From: Cyclaneusma minus
Taxonomy: Eukaryota > Ascomycota > Leotiomycetes > Marthamycetales > Marthamycetaceae
Direction of reading: 5' to 3'
Assembly (NCBI GenBank): GCA_037179335.1
Contig: JAKZHN010000002.1
Coordinates: 124,001-188,000 of the forward strand
Length of the DNA stretch: 64,000 nucleotides
Below the pieces are notes generated by a model that was not told where the DNA came from, ran no database searches, and saw only the letters and a program-made list of their open reading frames with translations. A program made the position numbers and the translations under genes. Of the stretch, positions 11,112-23,405 are shown in pieces (positions within the stretch are counted from its first letter, which is position 1; each line of letters begins with the position of its first letter).

Positions 11112-12609
11112 CTAATCAAAGACAATCTTCTTCCCTGCAAAAGCAGCCGTCTCCTTCGCCTCTTTCGCCCTCTTCGCCGCCTCCCAACTCGGATGCAACG
11201 GCCCCGTATCATCTCTCTTAGGCCCAGGCGTCCTTTTCACACCCCCGGCCTGTGGTTTGACACCCAGCGGAATCATATTATCACCAGTCCCCCTAATTCC
11301 CGCTTCTCTATTAGCCTTCCGCCTCATTTGACGGTTCATCACAAGAGGTCCGGACTGCTTCCTGTCTCTGCTGCTATCATCCCTAGCCCCTCGTTTCGGA
11401 TCCCAACCGTCGTCCCGAGATTGTCGCTGTAAGTGCCTGGCTCTGGCGCCGTATTTCTTCTCCGCGATAAGTCGGCGCGCGCGCTGGCCTCTGCCGTTCT
11501 TGCGTACTGGGGGGCCGGAGATCTCGTCATCATCCGTTGCCGATTCAGAGCCGGACCAGTAGCCGCCCATCAGTGTCGGTAGAAATGTGGATCCTTTCTT
11601 GGGATCTGGTTTTTTGGTGTTTTGTTTCTTGGAGGAGGGTTTTGAAGGTGGCGGTGATGGGGACATAGAGACATCTGAATCTATCTGTGAAGTCCTCCGC
11701 AGCCGGGGTTTTTTTACTACGGCCAGTTCGTCATTGCTTATATCCTCGTCGGACTCGTCCGAGTCGTCTGATGACCCGGCCACGAGGTTGTCGTATCGCG
11801 AAAAGTCGTCTTCCTCTTTCTCGTCGTCACTGCCAGAACCCTGTTCATCTTCCGAGCTAAATCCCTCGAAGGGCAGCTCAGTTTCAGGTACACCCAAGGG
11901 TTTCTTAGACGTCACTATGGCCGGCCTTAGTCGCGTGCTCGCGGGAGCTTCAGTATTTGCTTCATCGGAGTCGATGTCGCTTTCTTCGTCACCGCTCACG
12001 TCGTCTTCAGGTTGCGGTCGCTTTTTCTCGGCCTTGTTCGCAGTCTTTTTAGCAATACCAAATACCACGTGAATTTTACTCGTGATATCTGCCATGGCCT
12101 CCTTGACGGGGTTCAAATTGCATAACCGAGCCATCATATCGAAATAGGCCGGCATCTGTGCCTCCTCGACATCCCACTTTGGAATAGTCTTTGCGTATTC
12201 CGGTAGCCATTGGGAGCTCGCTATGGCCTTGGTCTTTGCGAATGTTTTGTATAGATGAATTTCGACAGCTCGGTCGAGGTTCAGGCTCTGTATAAAAGTG
12301 GTCGAGTATCAGCTTTAGAATTCCAGACAACATCCTGGATCAGGAGAAAGTGGATAACACAACCTTCAGCACATCTATCTCGCGCTCCAACTTCTTCAGC
12401 TCGGCCTCTCCCTCGGCGCCCTCGTCGGCAGCAAGCCTGGCTCTTGTGGCCAGCCTCTGCCTCGTGAAGCCCTTGGCCGTCTTCAAGGCCTTGTGCAGCA
12501 GTTTCTTGCAATACACAATCTTCTGGTCGACTATTTTCTTTTTTATCTGCTCACGATCGCCTGCTGGCTTCCTGCCATAGACGGTGCCGTCCCTCTTGCG
12601 TTTCGGCAT
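11112..12609 (-). CDS. bud22: BUD22-domain ribosome biogenesis protein
   Basis: Two exons (12609-12364 and 12287-11112) give 473 aa. The N terminus MPKRKRDGTVYGRK is basic, followed by a helical region (KKLLHKALKTAKGFTRQRL) and, after the intron, a motif around YAKTIPKWDVEE. The middle is very acidic and serine-rich. The C terminus carries the BUD22 signature GPLHPSWEAAKRAKEAKETA and ends GKKIVFD. Yeast Bud22 is a nucleolar factor needed for 18S rRNA maturation and 40S assembly. The intron donor GTTGTG is weak, but the join restores SLNLDRAVEIHLYK in frame and no stop intervenes. Shares its spacer with the repeat block immediately downstream. Confidence 0.9.
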
Positions 12610-13177
12610 GGTGAAAGTTGCTGGTTGCTTGAACTGTCGCGATACTACTGTGAAAGTCTCTCAGCCTTGCGTTTGAAGAAATACGCCGCGGACCGACAGT
12701 AGCTCCGGGGCCCACTTTTGAAGCCTGCACGGTCTGTGCGGCGGGGAAAGCGGCGTGAGGTGGCAGAATATTACATGTAATTCTGATGACGACTTCCGAG
12801 GACGAAGCCCGATTCCTCGAGCACAATGCTGCAAACTTAATCTTATAAAGATACAATCACATGTCTTCTGGCACTGAAAGGTACAACAGTCGAGATGGCT
12901 ATCTAGGTATTGTCTCAGCTGATCCGCTCTTGGATGTACCCCGAAATCCGAATTACTGACCGATACTACACCGGCATCATCATCATCAGGGTAGCTGCTG
13001 CTTGCCACGTATGTCTGCTTTAGTTTGAAAGCATGGAAGCTGATTACACGGATTACTAATTACGAATGAGAATTGCGGATATAAGTTGCTCCTTCTTCTC
13101 AAACCTGCACTTCATCAGTCATCGATCTCTCTTCTTTCACTCTCCCCAAAACTTGCAAACATCCACCGTCATTCATC
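12610..13177. other. Divergent promoter region, BUD22 and SDR gene
   Basis: A 568-bp spacer between two start codons. It is CT-rich just before the SDR ATG (13080-13175), as is common before fungal starts. No gene or repeat seen. Confidence 0.55.
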
Positions 13178-14355
13178 ATGGCATCATCACTCGAAGCAGG
13201 AAAGCTCTTTTCCGTCGACGGCCTCGTGGCTGTGGTCACGGGCGGGGGCTCCGGTATGTCTTATTCTTCTTTAATCAATTTCCACTAACAGTCTCCAGGA
13301 ATTGGCCTCATGATTGCCCAGGCCCTCGCTGTCAACGGAGCCAGCAAAATCTATATCGTAGGACGCCGCAAGGAAACCCTTGAGAAGGCCATCAAAGCCA
13401 TCGGCACCGACAACGTCTTCCCCCTCGTCGGCGACGTGACATCCAAAGACTTTCTCCAAAACGCCACTTCGCAAATCGAAAAAGAAGTCGGCTACATCAA
13501 CGTCCTAGTAGCCAACGCCGGAGTCAGCGGTCCCCAGTCCAAGCTGCCCAGAGACAAGAAGCCAAGCCTCGAAGAATTCACCAACGAGTTCTGGAACCAC
13601 GATGCCAATGAGACTTTGAATGTGTTCAATGTGAATTGCAATGCGCTGTGGTACTCTTCACTTGCCTTCTTGGCCCTCTTGGACAAGGGCAACAAGAAGG
13701 GGAACGTGGAACAGAAAAGTCAGATCATTGCTACGAGTAGTATTGCCGGGTTCAACCGCGTGGCTCTTGCGGGCTCCATCTATGGTGCTAGTAAGGCTGC
13801 TGCTACCCATATGATGAAGCAGTTGTCCACTACGCTGGCGCCGTTCGATATACGTACAAACATCATCTGTCCTGGTCGTGAGTATATCTATATCTCCTCT
13901 TCCAATTCAGATCATAGTATTTTTAACTTTTTTTTTGTATTTTGCTATTTATGGGGGTTTCGGGAGGGGGTATCTTTGAAACAACGCTGAAACATCTATC
14001 CTATCCTCATACCATGTGCCACGTCTTCTTTCCTCCCCTACCATACTAACTATACATTTCTTTGCGCTTTCCATTTTCATCTTTTTTCATCTTTTGCTTT
14101 TTGTGCGGGGAGGGGGTATCTTCGAATCGTGAATCATATTCTGACATGAACCACACAGTATTTCCATCTGAGATGACAACGCACATGGCAATGGAAACTC
14201 TCCCCAAGAGTTTTTGCCCACTTGGCAGGCCTGGAAGTCCCGAGGACATGGCCGGTACGATCTTGTTTTTGACGAGCAGGGCGGGTGCTTATTTCAACGG
14301 TATGGAAGTTGTGGTCGATGGAGGTCGGTTGGCGGTCGTGCCGAGCTCTTACTAA
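13178..14355 (+). CDS. Short-chain dehydrogenase/reductase (classical SDR)
   Basis: Exons 13178-13253, 13299-13877 and 14159-14355 give 283 aa. The NADP-binding motif TGGGSGIG (residues 21-28) is split by the first intron. Later landmarks are GDV, NAGVSG, and the catalytic Ser in TSSIAG followed by Y-G-A-S-K (Tyr-x-x-x-Lys). After the second intron the C-terminal region reads GRPGSPEDMAGTILFLTS and ends in VVDGGR, typical of classical SDRs such as Rhamnolipids-RhlG-like or 3-oxoacyl reductase-like fungal enzymes. The substrate cannot be told from the sequence. The second intron is unusually long (281 bp). The gene converges on the 1205-aa gene with only 58 bp between stops. Confidence 0.9.
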
Positions 14356-14413
14356 GAGCAGATTGCAGCCACGTAAATAGACAGCAATCGCAGACTCGAG
14401 AGTCGTTGACCTC

Positions 14414-17400
14414 TTATTTCTTCTTGAAAATATCGGACCAGAGCGTGGTCTTTGGGGCCTGGCTGGTAGGGGTTTGAGGAGGGTCTTGGGGTTGGGCAGA
14501 GCTCTGGGGTCGAGCAGTGGTTGGGGTAGAGCTGGGTCCCGGGCTGTCATCTCCTCCCTTCTTGTCCTTCGTATCTTCTTTCTTCTTGCCCTTGGCCTCT
14601 TCTCCCTTGTTGCCCTTGGCCTCTTCTCCCTTCTTGTCTTTGGTCTCTTCCTTCTTCTTGCCCTTGCCTTTTGACTTTGGAGTACCAGAGGATGCATTGC
14701 GAGGAGTGTTGGAGCGATCGATGTGTGGAACTGCCACTCTAGACGCTGGTCCAGCAGATCTGCCGCGGCCTGAGGATTGGGGTCTCTGCCTCTCAACAAG
14801 GGTCCATCTGTTAATCTCCTCGATCTGAGTCCTGAACTCGCCCATATCCAACGAATTAGACCTCTTCCGGTGACGTTCGTTGGAGCTCTCGCCGTTCTTG
14901 GCCTCTTTCTGCTTCTCGAGATCGTCGTCAGGCTTCACTTTGCCTTTGCCCTTGGCTTCTTTCTGCTTCTCGGGCTCGTCGTCAGCCTTCGCTTTGCCCT
15001 TTCCCTTAGGGTCTTTCGTGGTATTCTCCTCGCCATCGTTGTTGTTGGCCTTGGCTTTGCCTCTTCCCGTGGTTGAATTCTTTAGGAGTCCGGCAAATGT
15101 GATATTGGATGTAAAGAACGAGCGTCTGTCGGCCGTAGTGTTCTCCTCACCATCGTTGATATCGGCCTTTGCTTTGGCTTTTTCCTTGCGGTCTGCCGTG
15201 GCTTTGTCATTGTCATTGTTGGCCTTTTCTTTGCCTTTTCCCTTGGCCTCTTTCTGCTTCTCGGGCTCGTCAGCCTTTGCTTTGCCCTTTCCCTTGGGGT
15301 CTTTCGTGGCAGTTCCCTCGCCATCATTGTTATTGGCCTTGGTCTTTCCTTTTTCCTTGCGGTCTTCCAAGGGCTTCTCCTCGCCATCGTTGTTGTTGGC
15401 CTTGGCTTTGCCTTTGCCCGTGCCGTCGGCCGTGGTGTTCTCCTCACCATCGTTGATATCGGCCTTTGGTTTGGCTTTTCCCTTACGATCTGCCGTGTTG
15501 GTCTTCTGACCATTGTTCTGGGGAACAGGAGCCAGTACAGCTGGAGGTAAGGCCGGGCTATTAATCACCCAGCCTCTGTAAGCGGTGCTTCGACCCCTAC
15601 CAAGCTGAGGGAACAGTTCCTCGTTCTGAACGTCAAGTAGGCGGATAGGCTCATCATCCGTAGTGGACTGCTCTATGACAGAGCTGGCAGAAGCGGGAGC
15701 TGCCACACTGGGAGTACGAGAGCTATGATCGATGAGATCCGACGCAGTCCCATCCTCAGCTAGCTCGATTTGTTCAATCTCGGGCTCCCGAGCCATTGGC
15801 GGCAAGCTCGAAGCTCGCACACTCGAGGCCGGAACAGCTTCGGCTACCGAGCCTGCTTCGTCATGTGTGGTAGCTGGGACTGCTTGGGTCACAGTCTCTT
15901 CCGATCGTCCACTGTCAGTCTGTCCCTCTTCGGCACTGAAAGGTTCTGCCTCAGCATTCATAGCCTGCCGTCCCCGTCTAGCCTCGAGGGCAGCCGCCTC
16001 GTAAGCATCTGGGTTATTGAAATACTCTTCCATGGCCTGAGTATACGCCGCGGTCGGGACTGGAAGAACAGGCCGGACAGGTCGGAAAATTCCCCGCGCC
16101 TCCTCCTCGATGAGCCTGAAAAGAAAATCAAGTTAGCTTTCCATATCTATATCGAGCATATCCAACACTTCCGAGCATCCTTCAATCACACCCACTAATC
16201 CAAGACAAGAAGAGATCAACTTACATTTGTTGGTAACGTGTTTGGGCATCAAAATCTCTCAGAGCGTCCCTTGTCTGCTGGACCATAACATATGCGATCT
16301 GCCATAGTTCAAAATCACCCGGATTTTCGCTCTCATAAATCGTATCTCTCACGTCGACCCAAAAGGTCAAAGCTTGCGCGTGACCGTTAAAGGCAGCTCG
16401 CAGCACTACAAGACTTTCTTCACGCGAGCCGGCGAGGTCAGCGGCGGTGCTCAAGTGGCTAAGTTGACTTTGGTATGTCCCCATCTGGGCGGAAACTTCA
16501 AGCCACCACCTTTCACGAGTCTCTCCGTCGGCATCATGGTAGTCACTGAGGAACCACCTTGACCTTGATGCAGAACTACCTCCGGAATGCTGCGAAGAAC
16601 CTCCTGGTTGCTGCGAAGGACCTCCTGAATGTTGCGAGGGACCTTCTGGTTGCTGCGAAGGACCTCCTGAATGTTGCGAGGGACCTTCTGGTTGCTGCGA
16701 AGGACCTTCTGGTTGCTGCGAAGGACCTCCTGAATGTTGCGAGGGACCTTCTGAATGCTGCGAAGGACCTCCTGGCTGCTCTTGCGAGTACCATGAGCTA
16801 TGTTGTCCCCTCGATTGTGACAACGAGTGTTGGCGTTGTTCCCTTGACTGTGAACCATGGTATGGTTGCCTCGAAGGTTGACTGTACGACTCTCCCGACT
16901 GCGTGCTCCGTTGTCTGCGTGGCTGATGGCCGTCTCGCTGCCACTCAAATAGCTGTGGATGGTATTGTCCGTCCACGGTCGTCGAAGATTGGCGGCGTTG
17001 CCGTTGGTGGGGATAGGGACGGCTCGACGGCGGATAGTATTGTCCATCCGTGGTAGCTGTAGACTGCCGGCGCTGTTGCGCAGCAAAGGAAGGATTGGTT
17101 GGTCCTCGGTACTGTCCTCCTGCAGTGGAGGAAGACATGCGGCGTTGGTTTCCGTAGCCGCCATAATTTGCCGATGCTTGGTGTTGCTCTGAGCCTCGTC
17201 TGCCCCCGGTGCCTGATGACTGCCTACGCTGCTGTCCGTCATTGGTGGCCGAAGACATGCGTCGTTGGTGTGAGTTGTTACCGGGAGGACGGCTTGAAAA
17301 TGGAGGAGGGTATGGTCCTTCCATATGGACTGCACCCTGTCCCATCGGAGGAATTTGGACAGTTTCCGATCCAGTCCATGACGGCAGTTGCTCTGGTAGT

Positions 17401-18140
17401 TGACCGGTAAAGGCATGGTTCAAAGGTTGCAACCAATGCCCGTCCAGCATATTCGATGGAACTGAAGATGGATACTGCGGCTGTGAGTGGGCATAAGTAC
17501 TGCTCGAAGATGGATGGTATTGTCCGCCCATGCTGCCCTGAGGCTGTGCCGGGAATGGTGGGGGCACATCGGGTTGTGGTCGGACAGAATCCAAGTCCAA
17601 GTCTTGCTCCCTCGACGATGGATTGTATTCTCTTGTTCCAAGGGTAGGGCCTTGTTGTGGCTGTGGGGCGACAAGGGGGCGGGAGGGCAATGTCGGGGGG
17701 AGAGGGTTGTTCTGAGGCGGAGCGTTGTTCTCAGGAGAAGGATTGTTCTGAGGCGGAGCGTTGTTCTCAGCAGGGTTGTTCTGAGGAGGCGGGTTGTCTT
17801 GAGGAGGCGAGTTGTTCGGAGGAGGAGCGCTGTTCTGAGGAGGAGCATTGTTCTGAGGAGGGTCGTCCTGAGAGGGAGGCTTGTTTCGAGGAAGATGGCT
17901 GTTGAGAGCACGCTTCCTGTGGCCCAGTTTCCTATTGGTTCTGCCTGCTGTCCCCATTGTGGAAGAATCCGAGTCCAAGTCTTGTTCCGTCGACGTTTGA
18001 ATGACTTCCTCTCTCTCAAAGGGAGACTCGAGTTGTGGCTGTGGGAGGACAGGGGCACCGTCGGGCAATGTTGGAGGAGGATTGTTGTCTTTTCTGTTGT
18101 TTCTGGCCGGCCTGTTTGCTTTGCTCCGTTTCCTCGGCAT
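14414..18140 (-). CDS. 1205-aa low-complexity repeat protein, unknown function
   Basis: Two long exons (18140-16225 and 16115-14414) join across a 109-nt intron (GTAAGT...CAG) that splits an ATG codon and links YQQ with LIEEEARGIFRPV. The protein starts MPRKRSKANRPARNN. It then has a PQNN/PPQ-rich array (about 17700-17870), a 7-residue array of GPSQ(H/Q)(S/P)(E/G) type (16590-16790, about nine units), and, in exon 2, long imperfect arrays of KGKAKAD and DGEENTT (14900-15490). Between them lies one ordered-looking segment, WWLEVSAQMGTYQSQLSHLS to ELWQIAYVMVQQTRDAL, predicted helical. No signal peptide or membrane segment. Start 18140 is preferred; an in-frame start at 18269 would add 43 residues. 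I do not recognise the family. Confidence 0.75.
16590..16790 (-). repeat. In-frame 21-bp coding repeat
   Basis: About nine tandem 21-nt units encode alternating GGPSQHS, EGPSQQP and related heptapeptides within the 1205-aa protein. The unit length is a multiple of three, so copy-number change would keep frame. The same repeat also leaves open frames on the opposite strand, which are shadows. Confidence 0.85.
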
Positions 18141-19059
18141 GATGATAGCGGGGAGCGCGATCCAGCGCCGAGGGATGGGAGTGCCGGGCGAGATGGAGTA
18201 AGGAGACTCACTATATGACCAGCCGGACGGATGGGTTGGCATGACCCGACGGAGAAGACAATCCTGCACCGAATATATCTATACCAGACGAGATGTAGGA
18301 ATGATGCGGGCGAGACGGAGGGAGTAGAGGGAGTAGAGGGATGAGGACGGACGAGAACGTGGGTGTTTGGATGTACGAAGCTTTGAGGTTGCGCGGCTGT
18401 ACAAGATATGTGCGTAATAGTGAAGCGGAGCTGGAATGACGTGAAAGTGCTTGAAGGTGGATTGATGAGCGACGCGCTAGTTGTCGTTGGCGCTTTTTGT
18501 TGTCATCGTTCATGTAAACAATTCACAACTCACAGCTAACAGGAGCTTTATGAGAACAGATCTTTTCAGAGACTCGACAGTTGAAGCCTAGATGCGACAG
18601 AAGCAATAGCACATAGTAAATCCAGTGTGGTATGTTGGATAATAACCCGTGGCCAACAAGTTTTGTCAGTAACTCACAACACTCGTAGGCTCAAAGGCAT
18701 TGTTACGGTATAGTTAAGTTCTGTAAGACGTTCGGCAAAAGATGAAAATCATCAGGCAAACTTGTAGAGCTCTTTTGGGCGGCCCTTCAGTCCTTTGCTT
18801 TTCTTTCTTTCCCCCTTTTCTTGATCAACAACTTGGAACCCAAGTGACAGTATTCAGTAACCTACAGTTTGCTTGTCCTACGAGGGCTCTCTTCCAGTGA
18901 AGATCATTCAGAATTGGTTACACAATATAATAGTCATATCTGACAAGTGATTACGGCAATCTGTCCATTTCCTCATTTGCAACCATATTTATTCGATTAA
19001 GCTCGCGATTCGCTATCCCCTTTCTGAACTCACAGTGCCCCTTTTCACAAACCCTATCA
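18141..19059. other. Intergenic, no supported gene
   Basis: Holds the 5' region of the 1205-aa gene (including a possible upstream extension to 18269) and the 3' flank of the next SDR gene. No repeat or RNA gene seen. Confidence 0.55.
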
Positions 19060-20061
19060 TCACATTCCCTTCTTCATCATCTCATTGAGGTTATCAAACT
19101 CCTTCCTCCTCGGCACCTCAATAGCCTTGAACTGGGGTTCCGAAGTCCCAATTGGAATATCATCCTTCTCCTGACACATAGCATCCCAGGTCTTAGTCGT
19201 AAATTCGGCCAACGGCATACCAATTTGTCCTCCATTCTTGATATCAGGTTGGTGCTTCTCATCATGCAGTTCTGTCTGCACAGCCGGAGGGTAGATCTCT
19301 ACAATTTTCAAATCGTGCTGCTTGGCATCGCTCATTTGCTGGCGCAGGACGAGGACCAAATGGTGAAGGGCGGCTTTGGAGGCGCTGTAGTTGCCGCATC
19401 GTAGGAGCGGCACCAAACCAAGACCAGAACTCACGAAATAGAGAGAGCGTGGTGTCCCGGCTGGGAGCGAGAGAAAGTGTGGGAGGAATTGCTTGAGGAG
19501 GTAGATGTAGGAGAAATAGTTGGTGGTGAATTCGAGATCGATCTTTGATGGGTCGATGGACTCGGGCTTGGTGAAGTCGAGGCCGCGTTGGATGCCAGAA
19601 TTGAACATGATCGAGTCAAGCTTGGGGTGTGATTTTAGGACTCTAGGAAGTGTCAGTGGTGCATGGAGACTGGTAGTTTGCAGCAAAAGCATTCGGACTG
19701 CTTTCAAGTGGTCCCGGATTGGCCGTGGTATTTTCAATATTTTCAAGAACCAGTCGTTAGAGGTGTCACAGCTTATTCAAAGAAACCCCAGGGGCTAGGA
19801 TGTTCTGAAATTGCTTGCTTAACTCAAAGGAAAGACTTACTTCTCAGCGAATCCAGGAATTCCTTCCAAATTAGTGATGTCGAATTTGATAGCTGACACT
19901 TTGTCCTTCCCATGCTTGGCTACCATGTCGTCCAACTTCTCTTGTCGGCGGCCAACTGCAATAACGTGTGATCCATTGGCGATGAACTTCTCGGCCAGAG
20001 CAAGACCAATGCCAGAGGTTGCTCCAAGCACCAGAACTGTTTTGTAGGGCACAGAAGACAT
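19060..20061 (-). CDS. DltE-like short-chain dehydrogenase
   Basis: Exons 20061-19841 and 19642-19060 give 267 aa starting MSSVPYKTVLVLGATSGIGL. The Rossmann motif is G-A-T-S-G-I-G (residues 13-19), with the basic GRRQEKL loop that favours NADPH. The active-site set is Ser in YFVSSGLG and Tyr-Lys in NYSASKAAL. The segment IVEIYPPAVQTELHD and the C-terminal ending in NEMMKKGM are typical of the fungal DltE-like group of SDRs. The 198-nt intron removes the region between EK and VLKSHPKLDSI and keeps frame. The substrate is unknown. The start at 20061 is the first ATG; an in-frame TTG upstream is not considered. Confidence 0.88.
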
Positions 20062-21532
20062 CTTCGACAGCAAGTGGTACTACTGCGATTTCGGGGGATC
20101 ACTTTGCTCGGTATTTGGAGTGGAAAGCAAGAGATGTGGAATCGTTTTCCAGGAGTGTTGTTGAAGAAGAATGAGGCAGGAAGATATATGGAATTTGAAC
20201 TTGACTTTTTGTGGCAAGGAGTCTAGGAGATGGGTCTAGATCAGATCCACCGTCCCACTTCAAGCCGACCATTGCTGCCGGACCAACCTTCCGGCCTTAA
20301 GAGGATATTCCCATTCTCTAGCTCTCACGATGACAAACAACTTATAACAAGCTTCCTCAGTTGCTCTTGACTGCTTTGTCTCTGTTGGTGTCACTTGAAT
20401 ATGGGATTTCCACTTACGTCAAAAAGGATCCCAGATCTCGGGAACGAGATCGGCTTTGTGCCAGTAGTGGCTTCTGCTTCGCTTCTAGGGTAGGACCCGG
20501 CCATCCGTATCGGAATTTTCGTCGTACATGAGGTCATGAAGAAGCTTTTGGACCTGCATCGGAGATCGAGTGGGGGTGGGGTTTTTGCCGATAACTCCCC
20601 GCTCCTGTACTCCCACTACCGCCCATCTGAGCCGATCGATATAAGGTACTGTGTCACGGTTTTGCGATACTTATTATATCAGGCTCAGATTCCGCCAAGT
20701 GCTTTCCGAATATTCCCAGCTATTTCTTCTTGTCAAGTTTCAGATCAATGTTGACAACCGTCCAGGATCATGATTTTGAAAATTTCAAAGTCCAAAGGAA
20801 ATAATTATAAATCACCGAAACTATAAATGTTAGATACTAGCAGTGACAGTGAAATTTGGAGGGCTAGGAACGCTGCGGTTCCAACTAGTTTCACCGGATT
20901 GCTGGTTATACAAGTACAAACACCACAACTGTTTCCGTTCTCAACAATGAGGATTGGGTTTGAGTATCATTTTGATTGAATCCTGGGTAGGTGCTCTGAT
21001 GCCATTCCAAAAATATACAGGTATTCAGATTTGAAAGCACAAGAATCATCAAGACGACCAGCAGCCGAAGACCATATACTCATATCAGCATGTCAACAAT
21101 CCTTCTTGACTTCCCCCGCAAGCACAACTTCCTGCTGAATTATGTCACTCTGCACAGCTTTTGCATTTTGCCGTCGACATGTACATGTATCTTTCCCACC
21201 ACTGGGTGGGAACAATTTCTCCGTCCACTCCCCGCATTAAGGAACAGCGTCATGTCCGTCGTCCGCTGGACCACCGGCTAAATTGGATTCGGCATCGAAA
21301 AATGAAGATATAAAAGTCCCAGATACCAGTGTCCCTTGCAAATGTCGATTTTTTCACTGCAGCCAAGAAATCTGATCCCAAGTCCTGGACCTCCCATCCT
21401 AACTTACGCAATCGAAACTTAGGAGTACTCAGCATTGGCAGTCCTAATAGCAGCCAAGCTATCAGTAGCTCTTGACCAAGTTCTGATCGTAATGACTAGT
21501 AGTATTTCCACGGAGACACCATACTTGTCAAG
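20062..21532. other. Divergent intergenic region, no supported gene
   Basis: About 1.47 kb between the SDR and esterase start codons. A TATA-like site for the esterase is listed separately. No coding frame with a known domain. Confidence 0.55.
21309..21316 (+). promoter_or_regulatory. TATA-like box upstream of the esterase gene
   Basis: TATAAAAG lies 217 bp before the start codon at 21533. The distance is long but possible if the leader is long. Confidence 0.35.
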
Positions 21533-22729
21533 ATGAAACTCCCATGGCTCAGCCTACTCATTCAGGGGCTCCCTCTTGCCTCCGCAGCACCAACCTATCA
21601 AAACAAAACTTCATTCAATTGGGACAAAACCGACTTCTTGTAAGACCCTATTCCATGTCCCACCGTTCGACACACTTCTGACATCTCACTAGTCTAGCAT
21701 TCGGAGACTCCTACACATACGTACAAGGAACCTACGGCTATCCAAACAGCAGTTTCATCGGCGACCTTCTAAACTTCAACTACACCCCCTCTCAACTTCT
21801 CTCCGATGTGATAGTCCAGAACCAGGTAACACATCCAGAAATATCTCTCTTAAGTCTCGAACATGTTGCTGATTCGTACAGACAAGTACATCAGCCGGCG
21901 GGCCAAACTGGGTGGAATATCTCACAGGCTGCTTCTCAGGTCTGCCCTCAAACTGCAAGAAACAGCTCTGGGACTTTGCTTTCGGCGGTGCAGACGTATC
22001 TACAGAATAGTCAGTCCGCTGCTTCCCCTTTCTCATACCTTACCCAGAAACCACAACGCTAACACACCACCAAGCACACCCCTGCACCATAACTACACCG
22101 TCTCCCTCGTCTCCCAAATCTCCCAATGGGCACAGTACGCCCTCCCCTACCTCCCCCACACCCCCACCACCTCCCTCGTCGCCCTCTTCATCGGCATCAA
22201 CGACATATCCGACACCAAATCCTACACCTTCCCCTACCTCAACACCACCTCCTTCCCCTCCCTCTACACTTCAATAATATCCCAAGAAATCACCTCCTTG
22301 ACCACCCTCTACGACGCCGGCTACCGCAACTACCTCTTCCTGTCCCTCCCACCCCTAGACCGCACACCATCCAACGTGCTCCCTGGCGCCACTCCCTTGC
22401 CAGATCGCACCATTATCGATTCCTGGAACGGCATACTCGCTTCCCAAATCTCGCTCTTCACTTCCACCTATCCCGACACAAAGGCGATGCTGTTTCCAAC
22501 ATACAAAGTCCTGAGCAGTGTACTGGATAATCCGGAGAGATATGGTATTAAGAATACGACGGGCTATTGTGAAGCGTATGATCAGCCGGATATTAGCTGG
22601 AATTATGAGAGTTATGGGTGTTTGCCGCTGAGTGAGTATTTTTGGTATAATACGGGACATATTACGTGGAGGGTGCATGAGATTTTGGCGGGGGAGGTGG
22701 AGAGGTTTTTGAGAGCGAATAGTTGGTAG
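21533..22729 (+). CDS. Secreted GDSL/SGNH esterase (CE16-like)
   Basis: Exons 21533-21639, 21693-21825, 21882-22009 and 22075-22729 give 340 aa. An N-terminal signal peptide (hydrophobic core WLSLLIQGLPLASA, cleavage before AP) is followed at once by block I, FGDSYTY, holding the nucleophile serine. Block II Gly is in FAFGGADV and the block III Asn in FIGINDI. The late block V histidine is in NTGHITWRVHEILA, where the position three before His is Asn rather than the usual Asp. Several N-glycosylation sequons (NKT, NSS, NTT) fit secretion. Family members deacetylate xylan or other plant and fungal polysaccharides; the precise substrate is not shown. The last intron has donor GTCAGT and an AAG acceptor. 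Confidence 0.88.
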
Positions 22730-23405
22730 AGGTCTGGGGATGGATGAGGTGGAGGTCGCGGTCCGCGGCTGGTTGTGGGTAGGGCTTGGGGAGCGGGAAG
22801 ATGCCGGGAGGAAGCTGGGAGGAAGCTGGGAGGAAGCTCAGCGACGAGCTATGCCTCTTGCGAGCTGTGCCTCTTGTGAGCTGGCGGTCCTAAAGATCTG
22901 CAATGGTGAATGAATATGGTTATAGGCAGCGCAGTCCAGAGAGAGTGAGTTCTTTGGGACCTGGCTTTTAATTTTGACCTTCGCTTGAAATTAGAAAGGG
23001 TCGTTCTGATGCGCTGGGCAGGATCACAATCACAGAAAAGCGCTAAAGAGGCAATGAATGGACGATTTTTTTTTAATGAGGCTGTCTGAACTACAGCCAG
23101 TATCTATCCATCGCTCATGTGAGCAATGGGTGGATGGGCAGACATGAGCTGCGACCTTTGGCCCAGAAACAGACTGCCGCAGAAGATCCCCAAACGCCAT
23201 GCGTAGGAAGTAAAACTAGGAAATATGTTCCAACACCACAGTAGGAGACCAGCGACTGAAGGCAAAGTAAGCCTGGTGTGTAAAGCGGCGTGAAGAGTAG
23301 TGTCGCATGTGCGCGTAGTCCCGATGATCAAGCCCAATCCGTGATACCCAGTCGATTGCGTATCTAGCCATCCATCCTACGACACCATGTAGTCGTCTTC
23401 AACCC
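22730..23405. other. Convergent spacer with a small tandem repeat
   Basis: About 680 bp between the 3' ends of the esterase and SKP1. Three tandem copies of an 11-mer (GGGAGGAAGCT) lie at 22806-22838. No gene seen. Confidence 0.55.

Noticed and set aside
13878..14158. Two similar GGGAGGGGGTATCTT stretches in the SDR intron 2
   Set aside because: Only about 15 bases match, so chance or minor duplication is enough to explain it.
14880..15509. Hydrophobic Phe/Leu-rich + strand frames
   Set aside because: Antisense of the KGKAKAD array; Lys/Glu codons read backwards give Phe/Leu. Not a membrane protein.
16559..17056. Leu/Ala-rich + strand frame with LLVAAKDLLN repeats
   Set aside because: It is the opposite-strand shadow of the 21-bp GPSQ repeat in the 1205-aa gene.
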